Part shown: positions 21,628 to 32,647 of the stretch, piece after piece
Position numbering within the stretch: the stretch's first letter is position 1
How the letters are laid out: each line of letters begins with the position of its first letter
Origin: Ophiobolus disseminans
Taxonomy: Eukaryota; Ascomycota; Dothideomycetes; Pleosporales; Phaeosphaeriaceae
NCBI GenBank assembly: GCA_010093685.1
Contig: MU006229.1
Span: 620,001-684,000, forward strand
Length of the DNA stretch: 64,000 nt
Reading direction: 5' to 3'
Position numbers and translations under genes: made by a program
Notes under the pieces: generated by a model
The model's database searches: none
The model's input: the letters and a program-made list of their open reading frames with translations, nothing else
What the model was told of the DNA's origin: nothing

Positions 21628-24408
21628 ATGTTGAAGGCCGTCATAGGCCTCGCTGCTCTTGTAGCAACAGCCCAGGGCAGCACCGCCAAAGTCAAATGGC
21701 TTGAAGGAACACCAGATTATCTAGCCGGAGTAACATTCGGGGTTCCATGGCCTCGCGGACAGCATCTGGCAAATGCGACAACGTTCACGGCTTCCGGTGA
21801 CGCGCAGCTCCAGTCTTGGGTTACAGCCTACTGGCCCGATGGTTCACTCAAGTGGACAGGACACGCCCTTGCAGCAACCGACTCCCCGTCGGATGAGTAT
21901 ATCATCACTGCTTCAGGCCCTGGGAACTCAACGACATCGCGCCGAAGACGGCAAAGCAGCAGCATCCAGGTCCAAGATGACGCGGACGAGGTTGTTGTCA
22001 GCACTGGCAAGGTTACTGCAACCTTTCCCAAGTCCGGCAGCACCTTGGTGTCATCTATCCGGGCTGGTAACAAAACAGTTGGCGCAAACGGCCGCTTGAT
22101 TTTGAGATCACAAACTGGAACGCCCGACGATGATGAAGATGGAAAGCCTGTCGACATCGAGTACTTGTCATTCACCAGCAAGGTGTCAAACGTGACGGTC
22201 TCAGAAGACAATATCGCTCGCACGTTAGTCACTGTCCAGGGCGCTCACTCAATCAATGGAGACGGTTCACACGTCGATTGGCTTCCGTTCACGGTGCGCT
22301 TCTACCTGTACGCCAATTCTGAAGCCATTCGCATCATCCACACGATCGTTTACGATGGAAATATGACCAAAGACTTCATTTCTGGCATCGGTCTCCGCTT
22401 TGACGTACCGCTCGCCGGAGAAGAGCTGTACAACCGCCACGTCCGCATTGCTGGAGTTGATGGAGGCCTGCTTCGCGAGGCGGTGAAGGGCATCACAGGC
22501 CTTCGTCGCGACCCAGGTGCTGCCGTAAGATCAGCTCAGTTCAATGGTACCGCCACTCCAGATAAAGGCACCTGGGATTCGAGGGTGACAACTCGCCTCC
22601 AGTGGATTCCCAATTGGAATGACTACCGACTGACGCAACTCTCACCTGATGGTTTCAACTTGAAAAAGAGAACCAAGGCAGGCCAAAGCTGGGTCAAGAT
22701 TCCAGGCGGTACGCGCTCTGGTGGTCTCGCTTATCTTGGTGGTTCTACGGTTGGAGGCCTTGCTGTTGGCTTACGCGATTTCTGGAAGAAGTACCCTACG
22801 AGCTTGGATATCACCAATGCTGGAACGGATACCGGATCAATTACCATGTGGTTGTACAGTCCTCAAGCTGGGCCTATGGACATCCGCCCCTATCATGACG
22901 GGCTCGGTCAAGATACGTACGCGAAACAGCTGGACGCTCTTGAAATCACCTACGAGGACTATGAAGATGGCTACAATACCCCGTATGGTGTAGGAAGAAC
23001 CAACGAGCTATTCTTGTACGCCTTTAGCAGCACCCCAACTCCAGAGAGGCTCTCGACGCTCACCAACAACACCAACAACCCGCCTGTACTGGTACCGGAG
23101 CCTGAGTATATTCGCGACACCAGGGCCATTGGATCCTACTGGAACGTTCCGGGCGCCGTTAGCTCTGCGCAGGCCGAGAAGATCGAATCCAACATGGACT
23201 TTTTGATCAAGTTCTACGAGGGCCAAGTCGAGCAGCGTCGTTGGTATGGCTTTTGGGACCATGGCGACATGATTCACACCTACGACGACGACCGCCATCA
23301 GTGGAGGTACGATATCGGAGGTTATGCCTGGGATAACTCAGAGCTTTCGCCCGATCTGTTTTTCTGGGACTTCTTTCTCCGCACGGGTCGTGCTGACGCA
23401 TACCGCCTTGCTCATGATCAAGTCCGCCACGGTGGAGAGGTTGACTCGTACCATCTCGGCAACTTTACTGGTCTTGGTACGCGACATGGAGTGCAGCATT
23501 GGGGTGATTCAGCGAAGCAAGCACGCATTGCCACTCCCGTCTACAGGAAAGCGTTTTTCTACATTAGCGGTGGAGACGAACGTACCGGAGATCTCGTAAA
23601 TGAGGTTCTTGACGTTGATCAGTCGTTCCTTCGCGTAGATGCACGACGAAAGGTTCGCGCTGCCAACATCGCGTACACTCCGGACCCAAAGGCCCTTTAT
23701 CTCAACTTCGGCACCGACTGGGCCGGCATCGCGCAAGCCTACTTGATCGAATGGGAGCGCCAGGGACCTCGCGCACAGGAAGCGCGCAGCAAGCTCGAAG
23801 AGGCAATCAAGACGTTCCCCAAGTTGAAGAACGGTTTCGTCACGGGCGAAGCGCTTTACAACTCCTTGACCGGCGCTTGGGCTCCTCCGCCCACAGATAC
23901 GAGCAACAATGGCAACGTCACCGTTTCGCATCTCTCTGGTGTATTTGGAGTATTGGAAACCATTGACCAGCTCGCGGATCACTTTGGCACCTCTCAGCAG
24001 AACCTCACGAAGCCCTTCATGGACGCTTTCCTTGATTACTGTTACTTCTACGGTGCATCAAAAGCGGAGCAAGCTGCACGCTATGGCAAGGACTTTGGTA
24101 ACCTCAACCTCAAGCAAGGACACTCCCGCTACACTGCCTATGTTGCCAATCGACGAAACAACGCGACACTCGTGGCCCGCGTCTGGGCGGAGTATCTGGG
24201 TGATGGCAGTAAAGATGGTCTGGCGCCGACTGCGCCGTGGAAGACTGAGAGAATTGCCGGAAGCGAGGTCCTGATACCTATTGACGAGGCGAAGTGGGTC
24301 AGTACAAATGCTATGGCCCTGTATGGCGTTGCGGGTATTGAGAACTTGGCGCTTGTTGGTGCGCCAGACGTGTCGACCATTAGAGGGAACAGCACACGCA
24401 AGGTGTAA
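21628..24408 (+). CDS. secreted PL26 exo-rhamnogalacturonan lyase (PcRGLX-like)
   Basis: Single exon, 926 residues from ATG 21628 (the open frame from 21580 adds 16 residues that would mask the signal peptide). Residues 1-18 (MLKAVIGLAALVATAQG) form a signal peptide. The mature protein begins WLEGTPDYLAGVTFGVPWPRG, the hallmark of the PcRGLX/YetA-like family: N-terminal RIFT-barrel domain, central beta-sandwich, then an alpha/alpha toroid (WYGFWDHGDMIHTYDDDRHQ through LSGVFGVLETIDQLADHFG). Family members cleave rhamnogalacturonan I of pectin from chain ends by beta-elimination. Several N-glycosylation sequons are present. The length matches the family and there are no lesions, in contrast to the genes to its left. 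A plant cell-wall degrading role outside the cell is likely. Confidence 0.8.
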   Translation: MLKAVIGLAALVATAQGSTAKVKWLEGTPDYLAGVTFGVPWPRGQHLANATTFTASGDAQLQSWVTAYWPDGSLKWTGHALAATDSPSDEYIITASGPGNSTTSRRRRQSSSIQVQDDADEVVVSTGKVTATFPKSGSTLVSSIRAGNKTVGANGRLILRSQTGTPDDDEDGKPVDIEYLSFTSKVSNVTVSEDNIARTLVTVQGAHSINGDGSHVDWLPFTVRFYLYANSEAIRIIHTIVYDGNMTKDFISGIGLRFDVPLAGEELYNRHVRIAGVDGGLLREAVKGITGLRRDPGAAVRSAQFNGTATPDKGTWDSRVTTRLQWIPNWNDYRLTQLSPDGFNLKKRTKAGQSWVKIPGGTRSGGLAYLGGSTVGGLAVGLRDFWKKYPTSLDITNAGTDTGSITMWLYSPQAGPMDIRPYHDGLGQDTYAKQLDALEITYEDYEDGYNTPYGVGRTNELFLYAFSSTPTPERLSTLTNNTNNPPVLVPEPEYIRDTRAIGSYWNVPGAVSSAQAEKIESNMDFLIKFYEGQVEQRRWYGFWDHGDMIHTYDDDRHQWRYDIGGYAWDNSELSPDLFFWDFFLRTGRADAYRLAHDQVRHGGEVDSYHLGNFTGLGTRHGVQHWGDSAKQARIATPVYRKAFFYISGGDERTGDLVNEVLDVDQSFLRVDARRKVRAANIAYTPDPKALYLNFGTDWAGIAQAYLIEWERQGPRAQEARSKLEEAIKTFPKLKNGFVTGEALYNSLTGAWAPPPTDTSNNGNVTVSHLSGVFGVLETIDQLADHFGTSQQNLTKPFMDAFLDYCYFYGASKAEQAARYGKDFGNLNLKQGHSRYTAYVANRRNNATLVARVWAEYLGDGSKDGLAPTAPWKTERIAGSEVLIPIDEAKWVSTNAMALYGVAGIENLALVGAPDVSTIRGNSTRKV

Positions 24409-24867
24409 AGATAGGTGGATGATCAATAGAGCCTTACTCACCGCGAAATACTATTTCCTAATGTCCCTCTGATTTCGAGAAGTTCGTGTGCCGAAGACCT
24501 GGCTATGTAAAATTATCACGGTGTGAGGTCTAACTATAGCCGCAACATGTACTAGTTACGCCGCAATGCCTCATTAGGCAGCGAGAAGCTCTAGCATGTA
24601 CCAGACGACTCTCATCGGTGCGATTTACGCCATCTATCCATTGAGGTATGTGAATCTCGTGCGACGCGCATTCGAATAGTGGTTGCTGCTACCTAAGCTA
24701 GTGAGAGTGAAGGCCACGACTCACTAACAACGTGCCGACCCACCTCATGCAAGTACATTTCGTATTTCTTCTTACTTCGAAACAATTCCTCCAGACCTCC
24801 TCGCAATCACAAGACCTCTCGCACAAAAGATACCTCAGCCCACAACCCACCACACCAAATCATCACG
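24409..24867. other. intergenic, no gene seen
   Basis: A/T-rich downstream region of the PL26 gene, then a CA-rich leader (CACAACCCACCACACCAAATC) running into the ATG at 24868. Confidence 0.45.
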
Positions 24868-25467
24868 ATGGTCGGCCCACGCAATCCCGCACCTACCAAG
24901 CGCGCAAACATGGCTGTCCAGCAAAAGCGTACGGCTAATACACCCGAACAATGGTTTAAGCTTCCTCTCCAACCAGTCACTGACGCCATCCCCAACCCCA
25001 CAAGCATCGAGCGCGTCGAATACCACCTCCACTTCGGCAAAGAAGCGCGCGGCTGGCGCAACCTCCACAAATTCTCTCGTGGGCGGCCTTCGCTCCCCAA
25101 TCTACGCACTGTCCGCGTCGTCATCGACGGCAGCGCACTCGACAAGCTCACCGTCGCGCAGTGTCAGGACTTCCGCTTAACCGCCGAGCTCATCGGGTCC
25201 GTGGATTTCCACGTCGAGCGCGTGGAGGTTGTGTACTTGCCGCATCGGAGGACTGGGGAGATGGAGAAGCATGATGAGCCGGATGATGGCACGTTTACGC
25301 GCGATGAGGTGCAGGATACTGTTGTGAGGGGCGTGGGGATGATTGCGGGGTTTGGGCGAGGGAGGGTGGTTTGTGAGGCTGAGAATGAGGTGTGGCCTGG
25401 AAGGAAGGTGGAGGTGGAGAGCGAGGAGCCGATGAGGTTGGTGTATAGGTGCGGGCGATGGGATTAG
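24868..25467 (+). CDS. hypothetical protein
   Basis: Single exon, 199 residues, starting MVGPRNPAPTKRANMAVQQK, with a CA-rich leader and ATCATCACG before the ATG. The basic N-terminus is followed by an alternating strand/helix pattern (IERVEYHLHFGKEARGW, LRTVRVVIDGSALDKL, FHVERVEVVYL) that could be one compact alpha/beta domain. No catalytic motif, membrane segment or signal peptide is visible. Codon use is strongly C/G-ending in the first half, as in expressed genes. I do not recognise the family and assign no function. Confidence 0.6.
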   Translation: MVGPRNPAPTKRANMAVQQKRTANTPEQWFKLPLQPVTDAIPNPTSIERVEYHLHFGKEARGWRNLHKFSRGRPSLPNLRTVRVVIDGSALDKLTVAQCQDFRLTAELIGSVDFHVERVEVVYLPHRRTGEMEKHDEPDDGTFTRDEVQDTVVRGVGMIAGFGRGRVVCEAENEVWPGRKVEVESEEPMRLVYRCGRWD

Positions 25468-25977
25468 GAGTGTGGTTGTGGCGGTTTGAAGCCATTGACG
25501 CATGCGGGGACATACGATAGATGGAAAAAGAAAGGCTAACCGAAAACGCCGCTTCAGATGAAAGAGAGGAAAGAAATGTGATCTTGATGTTCTTACTTTG
25601 AATACGGATCTTACTATTACTCTGCATAGCGCTATCCAACGTTTGAAACCCCACGAACATACCTCCATGCGCCATGCTCTCAGTGGCAGCGACACGTCAC
25701 ATCACTAGCAGAGTGGCTTGGTGTCGAGCTCTGTCAAAAGCGCGCAACCTGAGGTCACACTGTGGGAATAACCTCATTGATCCCAAGAGACCGGATATCG
25801 TATATTAATCGCAGCGGGCTCAATCAGCTCTCGCGGCACCCCCTCTTCCTGTCGTTCATCTCGGAAGTCGTCCGCGGTAAGGTATAGCGGCCTCGTGATG
25901 TGTCCGCAGAACGATCTAGGCCTAAGACAGTGCAAACGACATGTCAGTGCTTGTTCAAATGAAGTTCGCTCAACCAC
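25468..25977. other. intergenic between convergent genes
   Basis: 3' regions of the hypothetical gene at 24868 and of the F-box-like gene; no coding support. Confidence 0.4.
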
Positions 25978-27576
25978 TTAGATGGGGATCTGCATTAAGC
26001 GTTGCATTTCCTGGCTAGGCAAACCGTTAGTCATCGCCAGCTGTATTTGCGCCGAGTGCTCCTGGTCACCAATCCATTCTTGATCCATCGCGGAACTGTC
26101 TAGCATCAGATAGAAGCGAGGAGAGCTTGGAACATGCCATATATCTTCCTGCCAATGACCAGTAGAAATCTTGCTGCGTAAATCTGCTGCCCGCTCGAGC
26201 CAAGCTGAGTAAAGCCTAGGTGTATTCTCGTTGAGAGCGCGAACAACTTCACCGATGGTGATGCCTTTGTCGTTGTGAAGACGTACTAGGAGCTCTTTGT
26301 TGGAAGATTCGTAAATCTCCTTCCCAGGCGAGAGGTATCGCAATTGTGGTAAATTCCAACACTCGTACATGGTGGTTGCGAGAATGACATTGAGCCCAAG
26401 TAGTCCAGGAGATCCTGAGTAATATATTCTGGGCACAAGGCAGCCTGGTCTGATACGCGAGGTTGTAGCGCAATGTCAATTCTTCCTTGCTTGGCCTTGA
26501 ACCGCGTACCAAAGAGGGCACTAAAGTATGGATTGACGGCGAATTGACTAAAATCAAGCCAGTATAGGTGTGGATGGCGTGATTCCAATTTACCCTGGTA
26601 GGTCTCATCCAACGCTATGATCCACATTTCCCGAAAAAGCTCATGCTGTAGCGTGTCCCATTGGTCTAAAGCGATCGAGAGTGCAGGTGGTAAATTCGAA
26701 GATTGTGTGTACCGAGCTGGGAAGTAGAGACTCTTCTTCCACAGACCTGCTCCTGACAACTCATTGTGCTGGGTGGCTGCGTGCTCAACATGCAGAGTTA
26801 TCGCATTAAAGTGTCGAGCAAACGCACCTGTTTCCTATTGATTTGGTTGGTTCCAAGCTGCTGTAGAATCGTCCACCAAAAAACCATACTCCACAGGCAT
26901 TTCCGAGTGCATCTCAAACGGACATTTGATGACGAGTTTTGCTGACCGTCTCCAGCGTCGGGAATCACCCCAGGCTGTAATCTGCGCCTCGGGAACGGAG
27001 AAACGGAGGATATTGTCCAGTAGCTCGGGAATATACAGAGCCCGATGTTCTGTAGGGTGTGTGACCGTACGAGCGACCCCATGAGAGGCAACGCTCGATA
27101 GATTCGCAGATGATAATCGGTAGCGAGATATGCGCTCGTCGACATAACTCAAAACCTCTACTCGCCATTTCTCGAGTACATGTTGCTCTTCTCTCGGATG
27201 CGAAGGCTCAACCTTGGCACGTAGGTTGTGCTTCTCGTACTGACCAATTTCGCGGCGTAACCAGGCCCGCTTTGATTCTGTCTTCGGATGGTGTTCAGGG
27301 AAGTGAGCTGTGATACAGCCAATCAGCAGTGCTTCGATGCAGCAAGGTAGATTTGAGACAGCGTAGTGGCTTATACTAGAATATGTTGAATTGCTTGACT
27401 CTCTAAAATCAACATACATTGAGACAAAATTACAAAGTATGCGCACTGCGCCGTTGCGATGATGCATGACGGCCTTGGGAGAACTTTGGATCTGTACGCT
27501 TACCGGCGGCAAGGATCCGCACTCTCTCCTCAATGCTTAAGTTTAGGTCAGCCTGTCCGTTGGTGGTATTTGCCAT
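25978..27576 (-). pseudogene. F-box-like hypothetical protein, broken
   Basis: The likely start is the ATG at 27576 (MANTTNGQADLNLSIEERVR). Exon 1 is 27504-27576 (phase 1), and an acceptor at 27278-27280 joins it cleanly to ESKRAWLRREIGQYEKHN. The next block, ALYIPELLDNILRFSVPEAQ, looks like a degenerate F-box. Two breaks follow. A TAG at 26835-26837 interrupts a frame that continues unchanged as ETGAFARHFNAITLHVEHA (CAG to TAG would be a RIP-type change). Near 26395 a one-base shift separates ITQDLLDYLG from LNVILATTMYECWN, which then runs to the stop at 25978. The 220-nt first intron is long for this window, so exon 1 is tentative. The function of the intact ancestor is unknown. Confidence 0.55.
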
Positions 27577-27873
27577 GTCTGCGGGGTGAGACGGGGCAGG
27601 AAAGAGATCGATATTGGTGACGCAGCTGGTTAGGACGATGCATTTGCGAAGTGGACAGAACGCGGCCTCAGCAGCCAGGCGTTAGGGAGATAGCTCAATA
27701 TTCAGCAGAATGGTGAAAGAGCTGAAGAGCATCAACGTGTTCCCTCATAGCGACCGGGACGGATCTAATACGTTCCGTGGAACGTTCGAATCGGGGTGCC
27801 AGGCAGCAAAGTCCGCACAGGCCACGTCAAGTCACCAGCGACAGGCAACGAGCCACAACCGCCACAACCGCCA

Positions 27874-27968
27874 GTCAGAACGCATGTTCTGTACCCACGG
27901 AGATTTTAGCTTGAACTACCAACCGCCTGCACGTAATAACCTTAGTGCAATATAAGTGTAACGTTAGT
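27874..27968 (+). repeat. left terminal inverted repeat of the MITE
   Basis: Pairs with 28361-28455; the TSD AACCGCCA is directly outside at 27866-27873. Confidence 0.8.
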
Positions 27969-28360
27969 TAGGTTAGAGTTAATTAAGGTAAGAGTTATTT
28001 GAGGTAAGGGTTAACTTAAGATAAGGGTTAATGTAAGGGGCCAGGCTGAAGACAGCAGGAAGGCTAGGTTGAACAGAGATGAATTCGATGGAGACTATCC
28101 AGAGCCAGAGAACAGGCTGTCTAAATGGGCAGACTGCTGGTTTCTGGAAGTTTCTACATACATTGGCATATGTCATCATTTGTAATCTTTTGCAATGGCT
28201 GGAACATTCCAGGGCATTTTATGATGCTCCATGATGTTCCATGCTCTTCAGTGATGTTCCATGTCGTTCCATTGAACCGAAGTGACTCCACTGAGGATAG
28301 TAGAGGTCTAACCTCTTACGGTTAAGGAGTATATAAAAGAGAAAATATATATAAATGTAT

Positions 28361-28455
28361 ACTAAAGTTGCACTTGTGTTGCACTAAGGTTATTACGTGT
28401 AGGCGGCCGGTGGTTTAAGCTAAAGTCTCCGATGGTACAGAACAGATGTACGGAC
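28361..28455 (-). repeat. right terminal inverted repeat of the MITE
   Basis: Reverse complement begins GTCCGTACATCTGTTCTG and aligns over its whole length with the left repeat; AACCGCCA follows at 28457-28464. Confidence 0.8.
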
Positions 28456-28464
28456 TAACCGCCA

Positions 28465-29730
28465 TCCCGACTTCGGTTAACGCCTGGGGATTGTCGCACA
28501 TACAACGGTTTGGCATAATTACAACACACACACCCTTGTCCACACACGTTCGACATGGAACGCTACAACTACCTGTCTCGTGCCCCTCACTCCTGCAGGA
28601 CTGCGATCTTTCCTCGAGTCGTTCAGCTACCTAGGTAAGCTACCAAAAAGGCGCTTGCAGCTGTGGCTCAGTTGAGTATAATTTGTGCTGTGGCAGCAAC
28701 AGGTCGTAAAACGTCCTTGCTATATCGATCTCTCCCACCTTGTTCGCACCTCATCGCCAACTCACAGTCTAAGCCTATTTCAGTAACACAATGATGTACT
28801 GTTCTTAGTCGAAGTTGACTCCCTTTGAAGTGTCCAGGTGTCTCGTGAACATAGTTTCACAGGGTTCCCGAAGAGACTTCAACGTTCTAGCATCTGCAAG
28901 CTGCTCAGAGTGTCTATCTTGCGCAGGATCATCAGGTAGCGTACACTATTGCTCATTCTGACCTGTCGAAATGAAGCTGAATCCCTCTGATTCAAACCAT
29001 TTTTGTCTCTTGTTGATCGCTGCAGGGGTATGAAACAGCATTTTCCGCTCCTGGATGATACACGTCAGTTCACGCGAGACACGGAGTCAAACGAGAATAA
29101 GATGTGAGATAATCACGAAGGTAACAGGTGCTTAGCAAATCCCTCGCCAGATTGCGACAGTCGGAACATCGTGCGGGCCAGGACTACCTAGGTACGGCAG
29201 TTACCCGGACCGATCAGCTCATTTTCTTGATGCAAGATAAGAAGCCCTTACCACGAAGTATAGTAGCAGAGACAATTTATCATACCTTGAAGAGATGACT
29301 GCATCAATGTCGCATGGTTCAAATCCGTGCGTTTTGACTCTGGGAAGGGTCAACTCGAGTGAGGACTGTCAAAACTGCTGTGGTGAGACTTTCGATCATG
29401 CAACCGGGGGCGCATTATTTTCCAAATCGAGGCGCCAGCTGACCTCGGAAGCTCGGCATTCTGCCCACTTGCAGAAAGACTTCGCTGTTTTCAACACCTT
29501 GTCTCGTTCCCAACAGTAGCAGCCAAAAGATTGGATCCTCCGATACTATGATTGGAAGTTGTGGTATCGAGGGGCCTAGCTGAGAGTGACGGTACTTCAA
29601 ACGATTCTGCAAACAACAAGCGAGGGGCAGCTGTCGAGCGATATATTATGTGGTCTTCCCTCCATGAGTCGCAACCCCAAACCTGAAGCATCAAATTTCA
29701 ACGCCGTTATAAATCCCCCACATCACTACT
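28465..29730. other. intergenic with two TACCTAGGTA palindromes
   Basis: About 1.27 kb without coding support. Exact palindromes TACCTAGGTA lie at 28628-28637 and 29185-29194. The final 30 bases before 29731 (ATAAATCCCCCACATCACTACT) look like a short leader with an ATAAAT box. Confidence 0.45.
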
Positions 29731-32647
29731 ATGACTGTGACACGTCCATTTCGCGTCATCATCGGTGGAGGTGGCATCTCCGGTTTAACTCTCGCAAACG
29801 CCCTAGAAAAGGCCGATATCGACTACGTGCTCCTCGAATCCCGAGACACCATAACGCCGCAGGTGGGAGCTTCTATTGGCTTCTATGCTAATGGAGGTCG
29901 CATACTGGACCAGCTTGGATGCTACGAGCAGCTCGAGCGCCAGACCGTCCCTCTCGGTCTCTATTACAACCGATACGCTAATGGCGATATCATCAATGTC
30001 ACTGACGCGATGCCGTTGATCATGAAGAGGTACGTCGTGTCTTCCTTTAGCAACTCTTTAAATCTTGGGAGCTTTGCAAAGTTTCGTAATCTTTCACTGA
30101 CATTTCGCATAGGTTCAGCTACCCAACAACGTTTCTGGAGCGAGAGAGCGTACTTCACGTCTTGCACAATGCCCTCAAGGACAAATCAAAAATTCGTTTG
30201 CGCAAACGTATATCTGAGGTCGATCACAACGCCAAAGAAGTTGTCGTCACTTGCGGAGACGGCACCTCAATCAGTGGCGACATTCTCGTCGGCTGCGATG
30301 GCGTGAACAGCAAGGTCCGTCATGAGCTGTGGAGGCTGTCATCGTTACAGGAACCTGATGCCATCGACTCAAAAGACAAAGAGATGCTGTTCGCGGAATA
30401 TATATGTTTGTTCGGAATATCAGCAGAGAACACAAGCCTACGGGATGGCGAGATTCATGCCAGGTAAGACGCTCACGTATGAACCGAAACGAAGCCGATA
30501 ACGTTTGCTAATCGCTTGTAGTAAGCTAGACCATTCTTTACATATATAAATTGAAGGCGATGCATTCAGTTAGCACTCATCTGCCCAGAGCCGTGCTAAT
30601 CACAATATCGCTTTCCAGACCATGCCCAAGGGCTCTCCACCCTGGTAGTTAAGGGAAAGAATGCAGTGTTTTGGTTCATGTTCGAAAAGATGGACAAGGT
30701 ATATCACACGCCTGACATCCCTCGATTCACGAAACATGATGCAGAGGCTTTTGCCGCAGACCATCAAGATGTACCGACGACTTCCCAGCTGAAATTTCGC
30801 GAGATATGGGACACTAGAAAGAGCTACACACTTGTCGCAACAGAGGAAGCACAGCTGAAGCGCTGGTCATGGAGTCGAATCGCTTGCGTCGGAGACTGCG
30901 TTCACAAAATGACTCCGAATATGGGCGCTGGTGGTAACACTGCGATTGAGTAAGCGTCGCACTACATGCCGGTTTCGCGGCCGCTAATCCCTGACAGGAC
31001 GGCTGCAGCGCTCGCTAATGAGCTCAAGAAAATGGTAGACGAGTCTGAAAAGGGAAAACCGTCCTTCGACGTCATCAAGGCGCGTCTGGGCAACTACCAG
31101 GCAATACGTGAAAAACGGGTGACAGCTATCCTCACGGCAGCCAACGCGCTTACCCGCATACACGCACTCAAAACATGGAAGGACAAGCTGCTCGCGTTCT
31201 GGATCCTGCCATTGGCTGGCGACTCGTAAGTACATACCGACGCTTACCGGTATGTCAGACGCTCGGCACGGCAAGCGCTTACCGCCAAGGCTTCCGACCG
31301 AATTTCGCATGTAATACTGACCGCTCCTAGGTTCGTCAATTTGAACTGTGACATGATCGTAGGCGCTGTCAAGCTCGACTACCTACCTGTTCCCGATCGA
31401 TCACTTCACGGAACGATGGCTTTCAACCCATCGCAAGGACTGGGTCAGGCCGAGTCGAAGCTGCTGCGCGCATTGAAAGCACTACCCTTTTTGGGCATTT
31501 CTGCTGCAGCGGTTCACTTCATGTGGGGTGTAAGTGAAGAAAGCGATAACAGGAACGTCACGCTAATAGAACTTAGATCGCACTCCCACCAATGATAGCT
31601 CGTATCGGAGAGATCATGGAGAAGGGCATTGACAGCCAAATCGGCCATCCAGCATTCGTGAAGCCCTTGCAGAGTTTCTACGGCATCGAGTTTGTGGACA
31701 GCAGGATTCGAGGATTGGCGGCATGCTTTGCCTCGTTCCAGTTCGTGGATGTTGTCTGCAATTGGCAAACGTTTAGCTTTCTCACTGACGCCGGCGTCGT
31801 CTACGCGATTCTCTTGATTGAAGGTGCGAGGCGTGCCAACGTCATGACACTGGCCTACGCGTAAGTTTTTTGCTTCTATCACTTGATGATATTGCTAACG
31901 CTCGACAGCCCGCTTTTGCTCGGCTACAACATGCAGTTCTTTGGGATTGGCGTTCTCATGGCTGTCTACTGCTTTGTTCACTACATCCAGTCCCCAATCG
32001 AGAACTTCAACGCCAAGGACATGCGACTCACCGACATGGGCTACACCGCGTCTGTTCTACCAGTTCTCATCTTAGCACACTACATCCCAAATCTTGGCTC
32101 CTTCCTTCCATTTATTGACCCCCAAACGCGACACGCGTGGAACTGGATCTGGCAGCCGTTTCCGGTCTACATCAGCATCCTGCAGTTCGTCCTGAAGAAG
32201 ACGGTCATGCCTGACACGGTGCAGAAGGATCGCCTCGAGAACCCGAACCGCGATTTGCCAACTATTCACTACACCATTATCAGCTTGTGCGCGCTTTCCG
32301 CGGCGACTTGGTGGTACACTCTCTTCGCAGCACCCTACTCTTTGGCCACGCTCTTCATGCCGAACCTAGCGCCTAATCAGACTGGCGATGAATACGTTCG
32401 CATGTTCTTGCAATTTGACGAGATCTTCTCCATGGGCGCATGCTTGTTGTGGCTACTGTACTTGTATGGCGATATGAAGAAGGCCGGTATGATGGACAAT
32501 AGCTGGATCGACATCATATTGAAGGGCATCTCTTCGATGGCCATTTGGGGTCCTGGAGCGACGGTGGGCCTGGGATGGCTGTACAGGGAGAGGCTGCTAG
32601 CTTCAAGGTGGCACAAGGATGCGCTCGTGCCTGGCAAGGCAAATTGA
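29731..32647 (+). CDS. FAD-dependent monooxygenase fused to a polytopic membrane domain
   Basis: Seven or more exons: 29731-30029, 30113-30463, about 30619-30949, 30998-31225, 31331-31529, 31577-31860, 31909-32647; most junctions are canonical and in phase. The N-terminal half is a group A flavin monooxygenase: IGGGGISGLTLANALE (GxGxxG, FAD), GDILVGCDGVNSKVR (DG motif) and CVGDCVHKMTPNMGAGGNTAIE (GD motif). Such enzymes epoxidise or hydroxylate prenylated and other secondary metabolites (paxM-like members epoxidise indole diterpenes). The C-terminal half, about 400 residues, has some seven to eight hydrophobic helices (e.g. LLLGYNMQFFGIGVLMAVYC and TVGLGWLYRERLL), so the protein should be membrane-bound. 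The junction between 30463 and 30619 is not in phase without a micro-exon or a one-base change, so this copy may be damaged. No other biosynthetic genes are adjacent. Confidence 0.7.

Larger units (their letters stand above)
27874..28456. mobile_element. MITE with 95-nt terminal inverted repeats (hAT-like)
   Basis: A 583-bp non-coding element. The left 95 bases (27874-27968) are an imperfect inverted copy of the right 95 (28361-28455), sharing TGTTCTGTACC, GGAGANTTTAGCTT and GTAATAACCTTAGTGCAA. It is flanked by AACCGCC(A) at 27866-27873 and again at 28457-28464, a 7-8 bp target site duplication, as produced by hAT-type transposases. The interior has no transposase frame; it holds a telomere-like run of TAAGGGTTA variants (27968-28035) and a cluster of GATGTTCCATG-like units (28215-28275). 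The small number of TIR mismatches, mostly C/T or G/A, suggests mild RIP or age. Confidence 0.8.

Noticed and set aside
29310..29330. tRNA-like T-arm (GGTTCAAATCC with a 5-bp stem)
   Set aside because: The seven bases after the arm have no pairing partner 60-100 bases upstream, and there is no A-box or anticodon arm.
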